From NCBI RefSeq assembly GCF_032854445.1, contig NC_088295.1, forward strand, positions 69,905,058 to 69,969,057: 64,000 nucleotides of DNA, in the 5' to 3' direction. Shown here piece by piece: positions 49,101-61,100 of the stretch (position 1 is the stretch's first letter; every line of letters starts with the position of its first letter). Under the pieces are notes generated by a model, which was given only the letters and a program-made list of their open reading frames with translations, had not been told where the DNA came from and did no database searches. Source of the DNA: Liolophura sinensis (lineage: Eukaryota; Mollusca; Polyplacophora; Chitonida; Chitonidae). The position numbers and the translations under genes are program-made.

Positions 49101-52100
49101 CGTGGAGGCTGTAAAAATATAGTTAGATTCAGATTTCTGTGAACCTGAATATTCATTTGAGTTTGAATTACAATGTGGAAAAGTGTGTACAAAGTGCTGT
49201 CGTGGAGGCTGTCAAGGTACAGATAAATTCAGATTTCTCAGAACCTCAATGTTGAGTTTGAATTACAGTGTGGAGTGAGCAGTTACACAGTACTATTGTG
49301 GAGGCTCTAAAGTTATAGCTATATTCAGATTTTTGTGAACCAAAATATTGAGTGTGAATTACAATGTGGACTAAGCAGTTACGAAATGCTGTCGTGGAGG
49401 CTGTAAAGTTATAGCTACTGTAGATTCAGATTTTTGTGAACCTTAATTTTTGAGTGTGAATTACAATGTGGACTTAACAGTTACAAAGTACTATTACAAA
49501 AGAGCTATATTTACATTTTTGGGCAGAATTTTTTCAGAATATTGAGTATGAATTACAATGTGGACTGAGCCTTTATGTAGTGCTGTTGTGGAGGCTCTCA
49601 GTGTACAGCTATATTCACATTTTTGGAACTGGAATATTGAGTGTGCATTATAATGTGGACTGAGCAGTTACAAAGTGCTGTCGTGGAGGCTAATGTATAG
49701 CTAGATTCAGATTTCTGGGAATGTGAATATTGACAGAGAGTTACCGTGGATTCTTGCTTTTAATGCTTTTAAAACTGAACATGCTCGAGACCTTATTTTG
49801 CATGATAAATGGGTGAAGTCATAAGTGAAATGTTTGGTGTTATGAGGTGGGCAGGAAACCTGTCAAGAAATTTCACTCCATTTTGCTGTGATTGAAATAT
49901 GTCTTGTGTTTGTTTCATGTGTTGTTACAGGTGCTGTTGAAGAACCTGTCCTTACACTTGTCTGATGTGGTAAAGAAGAGTGGTATTGGTGCTGTGCACA
50001 CTGTATTACAGGCCCTAGAAGAGATGGCTGGAGTTTGCACAGATGATCCCAGCCAAATTGAGGTCATGTCACAGCTCCTACACACTGTCACCCCAGCCAG
50101 GCTTATAGATACATTACTGGAGGAGGCCATGAAAGTATGATATTCAGTTGACAAACCATAGAACAATATTGGCCTGACCAGAATATGTTTTTACCACTCA
50201 CAAATGTTATATTTGTCTCAGTACTTTTTTTTCATGAATTATATAAAACTTTCATGAACATGTTACGGGTTTTCCAGGTGTGAGGGTATATAGATTATGT
50301 TAGATATTAGGCATTGCATTGAAGAAGGCTCTATTTATCAGAATAATGGATATTTAAAATATGTGAAAGTCCCAAGTGCAAATTGTTCTTCTTGAGGTAG
50401 AGATCTATATTTAGAGTCTTACATGCATGCAGTGTTTACATGCATGTAACTTACATACATAATAATTTTTTGCAACTTATACTATTGCAGATATATGTGT
50501 TTGTTTCTAGTCATCATTGATAAGACAGCACACTGCCAGTAGACAGGATTCCTCTCGTAGCTCCACCAGTAGAATGGCTAGTGTTGTGTCGGATGACTTT
50601 GACCTGGGCTTTGACATATCTTCCACAAACACTGAAGAACTAGGCATGGACAGTTCTCCACCGGATCTAGAGGAGTCTGCTGATAAGTCTAAAGGTTTCA
50701 TAAACTTCCATTCAGTTCATTGCAAATAGTTTTATAGACCATATTCAATATTCAGGGGAGAACACTGTGTTAAGGTACATGCATGCAATTTCTCTGTTAA
50801 TAGGTGAAAATGGTTTTTAGGCTATATTGAACCTTGTTGCTCACACATAGATTAAAAGAATATTCTCCCCTGAATAGGTGAATAAATTCTATAAAATGCA
50901 ACTAAAGTTTCATTATTTCAGGCCATCTCCATAGAGGATAATCATAGTGCTTCAGTGTGACATACATAAATGTTGAGCTTATTTTGAAAACTTGAAATTT
51001 TTATTTGTTTCTTTGATAAATTTCTTGTTGTTCACAGATGTTCTAGACATGTGCCTAATTTATATGTAAAATCAAAACTGATATAAAGAATAGTGATGAT
51101 ATCACAGAATAAAGATGAGATTAGGAAAGCATATCTCATCAGTCTGGAAGTTGTAATGGATTTTTATTGTATGTGTCTTTATTATGACAGTTTATTGTGC
51201 CAGTGTGGTGTCTGCGGATGCTCTCAGTGACCTCCAGCAGGCTCAAGTTCAGGTTATTCGAGTGTTGGTCAGGTGGTGCCATAGCAACCCCACCAGTTTT
51301 ACTATCAGAGAAAAACTGGAAGACCTTCTTGATGACCCCAAGTTTGACCCAGCCAGAGCTGTTGACGTACATATTGTGAGTACTTATAACCATGTACAGA
51401 TAACTGCATTCAGAATAAAAATGAGCATGTCTTATTGATAATTTTGTCATTTTATTATGAGAAATAACATGCAGGAAGATGTGGAATTAATATTTTGCAG
51501 TAAAGCCTGAAGATAATATTTTGCAGTAAAATCTGTAAATCAAAGGAATATTAGTTGGGTCCTGTATTTGCTTTTGATTAGTGACATATGTTCACTGTTA
51601 ATGGTATGCTTAGTAATATCAGAGGTATGGTTTTGTGCAGTGGAATTGTTGTATTGTTTAGGTGAGGGAGATTGTCCGTGGGTACACGAGCCAGAATCAG
51701 CTGACGGGTGACAACTTACAGAAGATACTTGATGCTTTGAGGTAAGAGTTATAATTCCACGATAATTTCCAAACAGAAATCATGCTATTGCTAAAACATA
51801 CATTACATATTTGCTGGTGAATAGACTTTGGTAGCACCCGGATTTGATATTTTCAGCTACTTGTCAAACTCTGGTACAAAGTCACCTGCCTGAACACAGA
51901 ATTACCTGTCCCATTTGTAAGTAGTTCTGAAAATCACTGAAGTGAGTGGTACATGTAGCATGAAAATGCCTAATTATTTAAGAAACCTACATGCAAATTA
52001 ATTTCAGTACTTGCATATATTGCTTTAATTACCATCATAATGCTTTAAGCTTCAGACTTCTCCTTTTATGTACTGATCTTCATTATTTTTCATGTGGCTT

Positions 52101-55100
52101 TATCTTAAGTCTTATTGTTTTTACGTAGTATTTATTCTCCGCTCAGTGGTGTTTGAGATAACTAGTGAAAAACTCCCACCTGATGGTTTGAAAACACAGA
52201 ACTTTTGGGAGTAGTCACAAAGTCTAGTATTTGGAATAAGGTATAATAGATATAATATTATTAAAAAAACTGAATGAAGCATTAACAAACTAGCGTATTG
52301 AAACCTGTACTCAGACTTTCGTTCAAGGTTTGACTTCATTATATATTCCAGCAGCGTATTCCAGTGTATGTTATAACCTGTTCAAACTTACCATGTCATA
52401 GTTGGTGTTTCTTGTGTTTCAGACAAGTCGTAGTTGGTGTTTCTAGTGTTTCAGACAAGTTGTAGTTGGTGTTTCTTGTGTTTCAGACAAGTCGTAATTG
52501 GTGTTTCTTGTGTTTCAGACAAGTCGTAGTTGGTGTTTCTAGTGTTTCAGACAAGTTGTAGTTGGTGTTTCTTGTGTTTCAGGCAAGTTGTAGTTGGTGT
52601 TTCTTGTGTTTCAGACAAGTCGTAATTGGTGTTTCTTGTGTTTCAGACAAGTTGTTGTTGATGTTTCTTGAGCTTCAGACAAGTCGTAGTTGGTGTTTCT
52701 TGTGTTTCAGACAAGTTGTAGTTGGTGTTTATTGTGTTTCAGACAAGTCATAGTTGGTGTTCCTTGTGTTTCAGAAAAGTCGTTGTTGGTGTTTCTTGAG
52801 TTACAGTCAAGTCGTAGTTGGTGTTTCTTGTGTTTCAGACATTGTATCTGGTGTTTATTGTGTTTCAGACATATGGCTAAATGTCATCGGCATGACCAGG
52901 AGGTGTTTGTGGTTGTGTTAGACATGCTGTCAGTTCTCATACCTCCACTGTCACATGAGGACTGTGCACTAGATAAGGAGGTGAAGGCAGAGTGTGTCAC
53001 CATCATCCTCAGGCTCATCTCAGCTTACTGGTGAGTCTGCAATGTTTTACTGATGCAGTGCTGGTATACTGTTTCAAAGCAAGGGGACAGTGACCATTTA
53101 TCTTTTATTTCCAGTAAGATAAATGGGAAAATTCTCTGCAAGGCTTTTTGGTTTTTAAGGAATAATGATCCCTGTTTACAGTTCTATTGGTTCTGAGAGA
53201 CAATTGAAAATTTTATTTTTTTATTTCTTACTGTTTAGGAAAATACAGGAAAGAGGAGATGCAATGCACAAAGTCAGACTTGCCCTTGCTAAATGTTTGC
53301 AAGCTTTTATTCAAGTAAGTCAGTAGATAATTTCAAACATGTGTTAATATGAAAAATATTTGGTGCTAGGCTTTGAATAATTTGATTAGACCTTCTGTGG
53401 GAATACAGAAGAGATGATTCTTGTTCATGTAGATATGGACTTTTAGGTATGTTGCATGCAGTGTTGCGGTATAGTAACTAATATTGTTTCAAGCATAGTT
53501 ACTACACTGCTACCACTAATCTAAAAGCTTATGTCCATAAGAATCATGTTAAATGCTAAATGCTATTCAAAGATATATCTTCTGTGAGAATACAGTTGCA
53601 TTTGTTTATTCGCCTGTTTACCTTGATTTTGTTATATATATATATATATATATTCTAACTCAAGGTATTCAAGGTCGTCAGAATACGTTCTGGAGTGAGA
53701 TAAAACATTGTATAGTATTCATGTAATCTACACTCGTAATCAGTGACTGTTACATTGACAGAGTGGCCTGTGTGCCGAGTTCCCGGTGCTGTGTAACACG
53801 TCTGGGGGGTCAGGGGATGAGACAGAGATGCGTGTGTGGGAGGCTTTCCTCTTCCTTGTTAGTGACAACTCCCTACTGGTCAGGTGGTACACGGCCCAGG
53901 CTCTCACGTGGTGAGCTGCTCAGTTCTTGATGTCGTTTTGGAGCAAACCCTGGACATACTCCTATAAGTACTGTAGTAATTATTGTGAACTGAACTTGTG
54001 AATATTGTGATAGATTGGAAATTGACAGTAGAACTTTTTCATTAATTCACTGCACTGATTCCATTACTTGCGGTGGCAATGTGTCCCCTCCTACATTTGC
54101 CCTGTTAAGAAGTCACCATCATTACCCATTGTTTCCTGTCTTCCTCCATATACAGGTACATGTGTGTATATTTATCTCTCTGGCTTATAACTTATACAGT
54201 TATGTATATATATATATATATATATACAATATATGTAAGTGAAGTTGTGTCTTCCTTTTTTTCAGTCTTTTCAACCAGAGAAGTAAACAAGATGTTTTGC
54301 CAACTCCACACGATGTGTTTGCCAAAATGTATGAATTTGTCCAGGACACTTTATCACTAGAGGTAATCATGAAGTTGTCGGGTCCTTACGCTTTTGTGTG
54401 CTTAGGAATGATATACACACAGATGTGATCTGTATGCTTGACACCCTTCTGTGTACAGAACACATGTGCGTAATTGGTCGTGGCTGAGTGGTTAATTTGC
54501 TTTCCTTTCAGTCGCCAGGTATCTCAAGACATGGTTTCAAACTAAGTCTCAGCAGAGAATTTTCAAGATACCTCTGCTTTTGTTGTTTTCAAAGCCATGA
54601 TGCCAGTATCCCAAAGCAGTCTTTGGTATACTGCAATGAAAAGTTCTGTTAAAAAGTTCTTAAATAACATCATTTTAGCTTGTCTAAATGTTGACTTGGA
54701 ATACACCATTAAACTTAGTTAATACTCACATAGGGTCTTTACATTTCTTAAATAAAAAGTACACTCACTATAAATGGTGGTGGTTTGCAAATCTGTGTAT
54801 CTAAAGCACCTCTATTAAAATGCTCCCAATGTTTGTTTGCTTTGGTAATTAAGTGCGTAGCTCTGTAAGATTAGTGATAGAAATTGACTGATTTACCATT
54901 TCTTTTGACCCAGAGTAAGTTGAACGTGGATGAGCAGGCAGATGAGGCTCTGAATCGTACCTCTAGCTTGCTGAAGGCGCTGGTCAATGTTGCCTGTTAC
55001 AGTCCTGTGTGTGAGAAGAAAGCTGTCTTCACCTGTGTTCAGCTCATTAAAGAGAAGAACTTTAGTGTGGAACTAGTTAGAAAGGTAGGATTAACCAAGA

Positions 55101-58100
55101 TTTAACCGAGACCATCTGACATATCAAGCTGTTTTATGGTAAAAATGTGCGATAAGGCTAATGTCACTCGATTCTTTGTTTCCTGTCTAAGTGTTTCAGA
55201 GAATTGGTGCCAGCAGCAGAGCAAATTTTTTTTTTTTCAGTATGATTATTTTATGATAATGTCATTTTTTGTGAGAATTTCTGTGACAAAAATGAAACAT
55301 TGAGTTCTGTTGCAGGGCTGAGATTTTATATGGAGTGTGTATGGAAACAGTGCATCATATGTGATAGGCCTAAAGTAAATGTGTTCATACATATAAATGT
55401 ATATACACTGAATATGCATACATGTATGTTGAAATGTTGGCCTGTTCCTTGGCATAATAACTCATTAACATTGATTCTTCTTTGTGACTGAATGCATGTA
55501 TAATGTATCTAGGTAAATGTTACCTAGACTTAGTGAAAATGTGATGCATTGGAAGTCGTTTTGTGATAAACATCACAAACATCTGACTGTTGGAAGTGAG
55601 GTAGTACATCGATGTTAGGTGTGATTGACAGGGCATGGATCAGGCAGCAGGACAGCTGGGGTACAGAGATGTCAGAGCTTACCTCTCCACTCATCTGCAG
55701 TTCTTAGTGTGTCACTGGCTGGAGCTCAATTATGACATTCTGGAGCTCCCACATGAACTGATGAACTACACAACCAGAGCTGAACTCTTCCAGTAAGCTT
55801 GTTTTGCATTCTGATGTACATGTAAACTCACTCACTTTATTGATGGGGTTTACAGAGACATATAAAACTGCGTCATGAATGTGTAGACTCACACAAGTCT
55901 GACTGTATTAGTGGTCCACGCTATCCTAGTGGGACATCTCGTGAAATCGTTTGGATTATTGTTATTATTCTTAGTCAGCTCATAAAATTGCTATGTCTTG
56001 AAAGCTGGTAAAGGCAGTTTTAATAGAAAAGGTAGAAAAACGAAACTTTGCAGTTTTAATAGAAAACATATGAAGCAACTTTTGACGTTTTGTGGTGTTT
56101 GCATGGTCAGTCTCATGATTTAGCTGCCATTTAGAATTTTATCGATACTTGGCAACAACTCTTAGCCTTATTGTCATTTTCTTGTTCTAACCTAGGGAGC
56201 ACTACCATGTAATCTTCCCATGTCTGTTCATGCAAAAGAAGTTTGGAAAAGTCAAGGAGATGTGTACTGAGCTGAATGCTGATTGGTTGAAGCTGGCAGA
56301 GGATTGTATACCTGACAGCCTGGTGTATGTTCTGCCAATGTTTGCCCTGTGTAGCAGTGGGGAGGTTGAAAAGGACGAGGCACTGAAGGTGCAATACAGT
56401 CAGGCCTCTGCCTGTTATGACCTCCTCCTGAGAGAGGTCACTGATCAGGTATGTCCCCATCCTGCATAGATTTCCTAATCAAAAAATTATGTTTTAACCA
56501 GCATGTATGTCTGTCTGTCTGTCAGCAAGTCATGAAAGGATTTTGGTGAATTTTTTTGTGCTCTCGTTTGCATTTTGGTGGTTGCCTAGATGTTGATCCA
56601 GGAATTTTTCAATCAGTACTTTATCATTGCTAGAGTGCCACTTGGTCTGTAGTTGGGCAATTTTGTACATTCAGTTGTGTGAGAGTTTAGCGGTCTCAGA
56701 GAGCCTTCTAGTTCATACATAAAATGATTGAGAAAAATGCAAAAGATCAACTCAAAATATTGATTAGAAAGTCATGTAATTTTGCTCAGTTATGGAGATC
56801 TTCTTTATTGCAAGTCTTGTATTTGGTCTATTTTGTTGACCTCTTTTATGCAGCAGAATTGCTCTCATAACTGCTTTAGCTTGCTCTATGTAAAGAATTC
56901 AACAAAATGAAGTAGGCAACTAAACAAACTGTATACTGATAATAAAAGTACATTACTTGTTTTGTAGATTTTTTGCACTGACTAAAAATCCTGTGTTGTG
57001 TATTCTAATTTCCAGGTGGTTGACAAGTGCATTGTCTCAAATCTGGACCAGATTGTGGTAAAGATCCTCATGACCTTGTATGACCCAGATGAATCCAACA
57101 TGGACCCTCAAAGGTGGGAACTGGAGACTCTGTGACACCACTGTGGATACTGTAACAGCATGTTGTTGATGGAAGGGCAGTTACCAGCCCAGTGCTGTAG
57201 TGTGTTGTCCTGGTTGGCCATAAGCCCTTGACCAACATTATGAAGTCATTTGTTCAAATAGAGCCCTTCAAATTGTGCTGAATTCAGAAGGTATTTTAGG
57301 TAATGGTAGGTTGTGGATATTCCTCATGAATTGTGTCTTGTTTCTCCATCCTTGATAGTTACAGTAGTAAATGAACCATTCAAGGGTATGTTATCACTGC
57401 TCTGTGTGAACAGTACATGTCAGAAATAAATGTTATGTCTTTATGTTATGAAAGAAATTTTCCCAAGTGTATGATGTACATACATGTAGGTATAGCCAAG
57501 ATAACAGGCAAAAGGTTGTATTGCCTTAATGACTTCTGTACCTTTTCATATGCAAATGGATTAGAACTGTCCATTTGCAAGCTAAACTGTAACTTTGCTT
57601 GCGTGTTCATATTGTATTGTGTTACAAGTTCAAGCAGGTTTGATCGGTGTCATTTCACTTCTCTTTTAACATGAAATTAAGTGGCTAAAGTGGCTTAATT
57701 TTCACGTTCATTACATAACATACAGCTGAAGGTGTGTAATTTGACATACATTTTAGTACAATGTACCTTCATCATAAAATAGATCGAAAGCCTTAAAATT
57801 CTGTCTGTATGCATGTGGTATAGAATCCGCTTCAGTGTAAGATTATGTGTTATAGTGAAGCAGACCCGAAACCAAACCCACCGTACTACAGCACTGCTGT
57901 CATCATATCCACCCTGGACTACCTAACTCAGAACTTCTCAGGCAGAAACAGGACTTTGGTCTCAGTCCTCTCAAAAATGCAGGTGAGACAGTATTCATTT
58001 GTGTTTTGAAAGTTAAGTGGTGAGAACAAGTACTAGTAGGATATTCCTGTAGTAGATGTAACGGAAAGTAAACATTTTATTTCTTGTATAAGTCATTAGT

Positions 58101-61100
58101 CAAACTCAGACTTGTTAATCATATCTTTTTAAACCCTGATATGAATATTGTTGAGTGTGACAATCAAATAAATCCTCAGATTCAATTTCTTCTCATGTGT
58201 CTTGATGTAAATATGATATGATAATCATCTGAGTTGCGCTTCAATAATTCTAATTTTTCTCCTTTAGTTAAATATACAGATAGGATAGATCACAGCAGGT
58301 ATTATAATCAGATCATTGTTCAGCGTGTAAAATCAGTCCATCAGTTAACCCAGGATTTGTTAACAGGATGCCATTCAGAACATTCTACTGTGCTTGGCTG
58401 TCAATGTAGAAAAGGCCAGCAGGTGCTTTGAGAAGCGGCGTGTGTTGCTGATGTACAGGGTATTCATCAGACTGCTCATTAGAGAGTTCCACCAAAAGCT
58501 GGGAGGAAGCTGGGCCTTTGTACTGAGGGAGGTGATCTACAGAATGACCCAGATATTCACTAACACCAGCTTTAGACCCCCCAAATGGTATTCTCTTTCT
58601 TCGTCATGAATATTTTGTGACATATGTCCTTCAAGAAATGCTTTTGCTTTGGCAAATTCAGTATTTGGACTAAAATATATCAAACACATTTTGCTTTTCA
58701 ATGTCACCAGCTGTATCTGGTCACTGTAGTATTGGGGGCCTCCGTGGCTCAGTTCGTTAGCGCGCTAGCACAGCGTAATGACCCAGGAGTCTCTCACCAA
58801 TGCGGTCGATGTGAGTTCAAGTCCAGCTCATGCTGGCTTCCTCTCTGGCCGTATGTGGGAAGGTGTGAAGCAACCTGCGGATGGTCGTGGGTTTCCCCCA
58901 GGCTCTGCCTGGTTTCCACCCACCATAATGCTGGCCGCCGTTGTATAAGTGAAATATTCTTGAGTATGGCGTAAAACACCAATCAAAAAAAAAAAAAAAA
59001 ATCACTGTAGTATTAATATTAAATGAACCTACCTTTAAACATTAGTTCTGTGTTAAAACAAATTTATGGATGGGATGAAAACAAAGGATGGGAATAAAGC
59101 ACAGTGTATTATCCACATCTGTTCTATTATTATAATCAACTGTACTCACTGTTTCAGGTTACAAGCCTCAGCATGGGAGTCTCAGTACAAAGCCTCCATA
59201 CAGAGCCTGTGCCTGGACATACTACAGACCATGTGCCAGTCAGCCATGGAGCACTGCCCTCAGGTCAGATGGCTGGTGTTAAACTCCTGCTTGAATGGTC
59301 ACAGTGGTTCATGGGGTGCAAAATTTTGTCTCAACAATTGTAACAAATGAAGTCTGCATGTAATGTTTGCATAGACAGTGTGATAACAATTTAAATGGTA
59401 GGCTGCATTGTATCAAAGATTTTTAATAACAATCTTCTGTGCTCAGTATTGGGGGAAGTAAAGGAACTGTTTGGCTTGTAATCACTGACCAATAGTATGA
59501 TGATGAACAGTGCTTCGGTGATCAACATTAACAACATGTGATTGCATTGGTAGCTGCTACAAGGACACCATAACCTTACATGATTGACATAAGATTTAAT
59601 GTGAGTTGAAATCTACAGTAATTATTTTATTATCAAATCAGATCTTTACAAAATTATATATGTCATGTAAAATACCTGAAATGTTGATGTGATGACATTT
59701 GACAGGAGCTGGGCAAGTACCTGTCCTGGATTGTGAGTCATCTGGTGGGCCATGTCCATGATGCCTATAATGTAGGGACAAAGGTCAGGTTTGCTTCAAC
59801 TTTATAAATGTGCCCTTCCTAATCCACTGTATTACAGACAGGCAGAATCCAGAATATCAACTGACTAGTCTGAGACAAAAGATTGGGAAAGTAACTCTCA
59901 GATTGATGCCTTGTTTTGGGAATTAGTATATCGATCTTAACCCAAAGTTAACTTATTCCCAAAGTCTTGAAGTTACTCCCCTACTCTTTCACAAACAGAT
60001 AAATGTTTTTTTGCTTCATTCATTATTAATAAATTAATAACAATGTAGTATTGTATAAGTGAAATATTCTTCAGTACTGCGTAAAATACCAATCAAATAA
60101 ATAAATTGTGTGTTGAGTGGGTTGTAACTACCATGTCTTGAACATGTGTTGCCATGGTAGTATAATCAGAAAGAATCGCTCTTTATTTTGTGGTTAGGTT
60201 GTGAAGATATTAGAGTACCTGTGTGTGGAGAATGCTGGCACCCTCACTGAGCAGATTGCTAGCCTGGATCAGTTCCCAGATGACCCTGCGGTAAAGAACC
60301 TGCAGAAAGTCCACAGGAAGCTCAAGTATGCCAAAGGTCCCTATACCCTAAAACAGGTGAATGGTGGTTGTGGTTCTACCAGTGCCCTAAAACAATCCAT
60401 CCTCTTTCTGTTTACAAACAAACCCGATTGCTTCTTGCATTTAGTAATAAATAACAGACGCTACCTTCGGTTTCATTTTCCATGATGGATCATCACCCAG
60501 TCAAGGCCATCTTTTGTCATGCAGCCTGGGGCTGTGAACATGTGTCCTGGAGAGGGGAGCAGTTTTCCTGTGCTTATATACCACAAGCTAGAGGGAACTC
60601 CCCACTAGTCTCAGATAGTAGAGAGCAGGACTTTGACCGATACGATTTTAAGTCTCACTGAATGAAGCTGATAGCTTTTAAATGCAATCTGTTAGGACAT
60701 GTACGTCACCTGAACACAAGGTACACTTCACCCATCACACCCATCACTGGAATACTCTTTTACACATCATTAGAACACCTGCGTTCATATAAATTATGCG
60801 GGGCAGACCAGTTGAAACATATGACATGACAATATGGCAGACAATGGAGCCATTGTGTAAGGTTAGGTACCTCTTAATGCTGTTGAATCAATAAATCATC
60901 ATACAAGAAGATACAAGGTTCCTTCGTGAAACCTGTTCCCACTGGTTTCACTCTAGCTTTTACTCTGAAGGATTTCAGGAAAGGCAGTCATTTCCTTCAA
61001 CCATGGCCAGGTATCCTCCACCCATAAACCTGACTACTGTAATTCTTCGGCCTTTTCGCATGTTTGCAAGTTCTGTATTCAAGCATATTCTGAAGGCATT

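Noticed and set aside
58624-58974. 116-codon open frame
   Set aside because: Mostly SINE sequence translated by chance.
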